Positions 18,985 to 21,979 of a stretch of DNA of 21,979 bases are shown here, one piece after another. Numbering within the stretch: the stretch's first letter is position 1; each line of letters opens with the position of its first letter. The position numbers and the translations under genes are program-made. Origin of the DNA: Chara braunii (taxonomy: Eukaryota; Streptophyta; Charophyceae; Charales; Characeae); the NCBI GenBank assembly GCA_003427395.1, contig BFEA01000125.1, forward strand, positions 468,380 through 490,358. The letters run 5' to 3'. The notes under the pieces are model-generated. The model was not told the DNA's origin. It was given only the letters and a program-made list of their open reading frames with translations, and did no database searches.

Positions 18985-19950
18985 ACGACGTCAATGGGAA
19001 TATGATGAAGAAGAACGGAATGACGACGACAATGGTGGGGGGAAGAAAAGCCGAGGGCAACGCAAAATAAAAAGACCATGTATTGGGAGGGGAAGAAGGG
19101 GAGGACAATGACACCAGCGGGGAAGTTTCACCAGGACAATGGGAAACATCAACAACAAGAATGACGATGACGACGAGAATGGAGGGTCGACAAAGCGAAA
19201 AAGGGGACACGTAACTGACATAGCATGCAGTACAATGAAGGGGAAGAGGAGGAAGGAGATACCGACGACGAAGGGGAGGAAGAGGAGAAGGAGAGAAAAG
19301 ACGAGGGGGAATAGGGGGAAAAAAACTACAAAAAAGGAGGGGAACTTTGATACGACAACGAGAAACATCGTCAATAACAAAGAGAACGACAACGAGAATG
19401 GCGGGCGGACACAGCAAAAAAGGGGGAAACGTAAGGTCAAGAAAGAGCGTGCATTACAACAAGGGAAAGAGGAGGAAGGGGATACCGACAACGAAGGAGA
19501 CGAGGAGGCGGAGAGAAGACACGAAGGGGAAGAGGGGGGAAAATACTAAAAAAAAGGCGGGGAGACATCATCAACAACAAAGACAACGACGACGAGAATG
19601 GCGGGCGGACACAACGAAAAGGGGGACATGTAACCGACAGAGCATGCATTGCAACAAGGGAAAGAGGAGGAAGGGGATACCGACGACGAGGGGGACGAGG
19701 AGGAAGAGGGGGAAGAGTATTACAAAAAGGGCCGGGAGTTTTCACGAGGACAATGGAAAACATAATAACCAAGAAAAATGACGACGACGAGAATGGCGGG
19801 CAGACAAAGGGACGACGGGAAAATGTAACCGGGAAAAGCATGCATTCAAACGATGGGGAGAACGAGGAGGACACGAAAAGGACGAGAAGGGCGGGAAAAG
19901 CATGCATTCAAACAACGGGGAGGACGAGAATAGCGAGAAGAGAACATAAC
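18985..19950 (+). repeat. Purine-rich tandem repeat, units of about 195-220 bp
   Basis: Each unit contains CAATGG(G)AAA.AT..., GACGACGAGAATGGCGGGC, (A)GCATGCATT and GGAGGAAGGGGATACCGACG in that order. The GAGAATGG landmark falls at 19175, 19394, 19594 and 19789 (periods 219, 200 and 195), and a more diverged copy begins near 18990. Inside the last unit a 62 bp sub-repeat is duplicated (GGGAAAAGCATGCATTCAAAC at about 19831 and 19893). Reading frames change between units, so this is a DNA repeat and not a protein repeat. Confidence 0.85.
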
Positions 19951-20039
19951 AAGTCTCATAACGACGAGGAGGACGAGGAGGATACGAAGATACGACGGAG
20001 AAGAGGAAGAAGAGGATTACAACAAAGGCAATGAAGGAA

Positions 20040-20330
20040 AACACATTACTCGCTATTATAGCCTCCACACCTCCTCGTTCATCGATATCATTCACCTCAC
20101 CTCCTCATCGTCCCCGTCGTCTTCTTCCCCTTGCATCCCCACCTTCGATATGGTCCGTGGTAGAGGACGACGACTATGACGACCATCTTTATCGTGGTGC
20201 GCCCACCACGATGAGGAGGAAGAAAACTGGCGGCATGCCACGAAGAGGAGGAAGAGAACTGGTGGCCACCATCCACACATTGCGCCTTGCTGCAGCACCA
20301 CGAACATGAAGATCCACGGGCGGGAGATTG
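20040..20330. other. Strand-composition switch with short perfect hairpin
   Basis: Immediately after the purine-rich array the plus strand becomes C/T-rich (about 20060-20150) and then mixed. ATCGTGGTG and CACCACGAT at 20191-20212 form a 9 bp perfect stem with a 4 nt loop. No gene recognised. Confidence 0.5.
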
Positions 20331-20781
20331 GAACGGAGGTTACCTACCTCAACCGCAGGGTTCCTGCTCGATTTTGAAATCTGAACAATGGGGACCTAAT
20401 GAGTAACAAAAAATCAGGTAAAAAACAAGATCGCCGAAAATTAAAGGGTTTCTGCATTCAGTCAATCTATGCAGAGTAAATCGGTCCCTATTTGAATTGT
20501 TTTGGGCAAGTCTTTGAGGCTACTATATAGAATTCCAACCTGACGGTTGCCTGGGAGTGTCTTTTCCACTCTGTAGCGGTACCCCTACGGCCCGACATTG
20601 AGGCCGAATCAATTTCAGGTTGTCGGCCTGACCCTGGTCCGGTACCAGGTTGTTCCGTACCTGGACTTAGGCCGGTATATCACTTCGGCCTAGGCCCAGG
20701 GCGGGAGGTTCATTCATTCAGTTGTTCGTTCATTCATGGTCGGACTGTACCTTCACTCAGCTGCTGCTTCTCGTATGTGTC

Positions 20782-20823
<42 letters not shown>

Positions 20824-20853
20824 TCCGCACATGCCCTCCGCACGTGCATCACA
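20330..20853 (+). mobile_element. Probable 5' LTR (left boundary uncertain)
   Basis: The region directly left of the primer binding site ends in CA (ATCACA, 20848-20853), as LTRs do. It contains a TATA-like CTATATAG at 20523-20530 and three short hairpins in the presumed R/U5 (20601-20629, 20633-20649 and 20668-20692), followed by a (CT)n tract at 20789-20817. The left end is unknown: TG at about 20497 is one candidate. The matching 3' LTR would lie right of the window, so the call depends on the primer binding site. Confidence 0.5.
20789..20817 (+). repeat. (CT)n microsatellite
   Basis: About 14 CT repeats, inside the presumed U5 part of the LTR. Confidence 0.9.
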
Positions 20854-20854
20854 T

Positions 20855-20866
20855 TGGTATCGGAGC
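20855..20866 (+). promoter_or_regulatory. Retrotransposon primer binding site (initiator tRNA-Met type)
   Basis: TGGTATCGGAGC matches the plant retrotransposon primer binding site TGGTATCAGAGC, complementary to the 3' end of initiator tRNA-Met, at 11 of 12 positions. The difference (G for A) still allows a G-U pair with the tRNA. It follows the LTR end after a single T, the usual spacing. Confidence 0.6.
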
Positions 20867-21130
20867 GGAGTCTCGACCTTGGCTCCCTCCCTCCCCATTC
20901 CAGGTAGCTATCTGCAATGCTCCTTGCAGCTGCACCTGGCCCTGATTGTGACTGGATACATTCATCACCCAAGTTGGCGACTTGATTGACTTCGGCCATC
21001 TCCAGCGACCCCGTGTCAACAGTCCGCTTTGGCTTCAGTTGGTCGGCAGCGTATCTCCACCACAATGATGGTTCCTGCAGCTGCTGCGAGATGCTCATGG
21101 ACCCTTATCATCTGAAGGAAGAAGAAGTCG
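20867..21130 (+). other. Putative retrotransposon leader (5' untranslated)
   Basis: About 260 bp between the primer binding site and the C/T-rich tract, without a recognised gag start. Confidence 0.35.
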
Positions 21131-21979
21131 TATGAAGCTGCCATCCCAGCCCCGGTGGAATGCAGACTTGTTCCTCCCTTCCATGACCTCCCCCTCCCAA
21201 ATGCACATCCCTCCCCCTACCCGCATTCAATTCCTTCGCATGTGCAGCAGGTTATCTCTCACGCCTGGGTGCATCGATCAAGTTCCCACTTCCCCGATCC
21301 CGCCACGTCGTCTCTCATTGATCCCGATCCCGACCTCTCCCCCCTACTTGACTCCCTTCCTCGTCTATTGGCTGCGTTCTTCTTCCGGTCGGTGCGCACC
21401 CATTCCCATTTCTCCAATCACCCTGCTTTCGCTTGCCCCCTACTACCCCGCCCATACGACCTCGCGCGCATGTGCGCGCCACTTGGTTTTGCCGATCTCA
21501 ACCCTCCCCCCTCGCGCTAACTAGTTTCCCTCCTATTCTGTGTCCTCTCGCTACCTCTCTACCTTCCCGCCCTGCTCTGCCTCCCCTACGCAAGCCCCCG
21601 ATCCCCCTTGCCCCCGCCACGTCATCTCCCACCCTGCTGCTCTGATCCCGACATTCCCCACCCGATTGCATTGTCCCCACGCCGGTCCCGCTCCCATTCC
21701 CACCGCACCCCCAACAACTGTGCCCCGATTCCCCGATCCCGATCCGGCTTCCGCACCCTGCCCACGCGACTTCCCCACCCTCTCCTCAACTCCCCCTCTA
21801 CCCCGCCTGACTTGGATTCCCCCTCTGAGTCCCTGAATCTCCCCGCCCGTATCCCATCGTTCCCTCCTTCCCCTCTCCCCACTGGTCCTTTCCCTCGATC
21901 TTCCTCGTTCCCCCCTGATCCCAGATCCCCCGCGCGCACGTGCGCGCAATCACAACCCCCCACTACCACACTATCCCGC
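21131..21979. repeat. C/T-rich low-complexity tract with CCCGATCCC motifs
   Basis: Strongly pyrimidine-biased on the plus strand. CCCGATC-type words recur (for example near 21294, 21321 and 21731). All frames give Pro/Ser-rich or, on the other strand, Gly/Arg-rich peptides from composition alone. Two G/C palindromes, GCGCGCAYGTGCGCGC, sit at 21464-21479 and 21932-21947. It may be the start of the internal region of the element at 20330, but no gag motif is visible before the window ends. Confidence 0.5.

Noticed and set aside
18983-19549. Overlapping 130-170 codon open frames on both strands
   Set aside because: Purine-rich tandem repeat keeps several frames open at once; frames are not conserved between units.
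21132-21836. Proline-rich secreted or cell-wall protein
   Set aside because: Pro/Ser bias appears in every plus frame, as expected from C/T-rich DNA; no regular motif or signal peptide.

Overview
The window looks like a gene-poor, repeat-dominated stretch of a plant-lineage (streptophyte) nuclear genome. The basis is a decayed Ty3/gypsy (Metaviridae-type) retrotransposon, a decayed Mutator-like (MULE) transposase, a candidate LTR with an initiator-tRNA-Met type primer binding site, TTTAGGG-type sequence, and long CT/GA/GT microsatellites. A large-genome charophyte alga such as Chara is my guess, not something the sequence proves. I see no intact host gene, no rRNA, no credible functional tRNA and no CRISPR array.

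Layout: 1-1560 holds diverged copies of one repeat unit, separated or seeded by long CT/GA/GT tracts. 1560-3240 is non-coding, with a tRNA-like Pol III motif on the minus strand and a palindromic direct-repeat pair. 3246-8640 (+) is one degenerate Ty3/gypsy gag-pol: zinc knuckle, linker, protease, RT, RNase H, integrase, post-integrase domain and basic tail, in that order. Two later insertions break it: a foldback repeat cluster (about 4385-4800) between protease and RT, and a roughly 300 bp TIR element (7102-7398) with a 9 bp target duplication inside the integrase zinc finger. 8640-13060 holds nothing I can assign. 13066-15155 (-) is a frameshifted MULE transposase. 15160-17960 carries two minisatellites, a GATA microsatellite and no gene. 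17865-18760 is a tandem repeat alternating CACGTGTGATCG-like motifs with their inverse complements. 18980-19950 is a purine-rich tandem repeat of roughly 200 bp units. 20330-20853 is a probable 5' LTR, followed by a primer binding site and an untranslated leader; a second retrotransposon would then run rightward out of the window. 21130-21979 is C/T-rich and low in complexity.

Nothing here works as a pathway. The window records nested transposition and repeat expansion: a Ty3 element landed, decayed and was itself invaded. The best-supported new observation is the small TIR element, because removing it with one target-site copy restores both the reading frame and the HHCC spacing of the integrase. 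The foldback cluster and the CACGTG-type array are the next most worth checking. I found no convincing undescribed multi-gene system.
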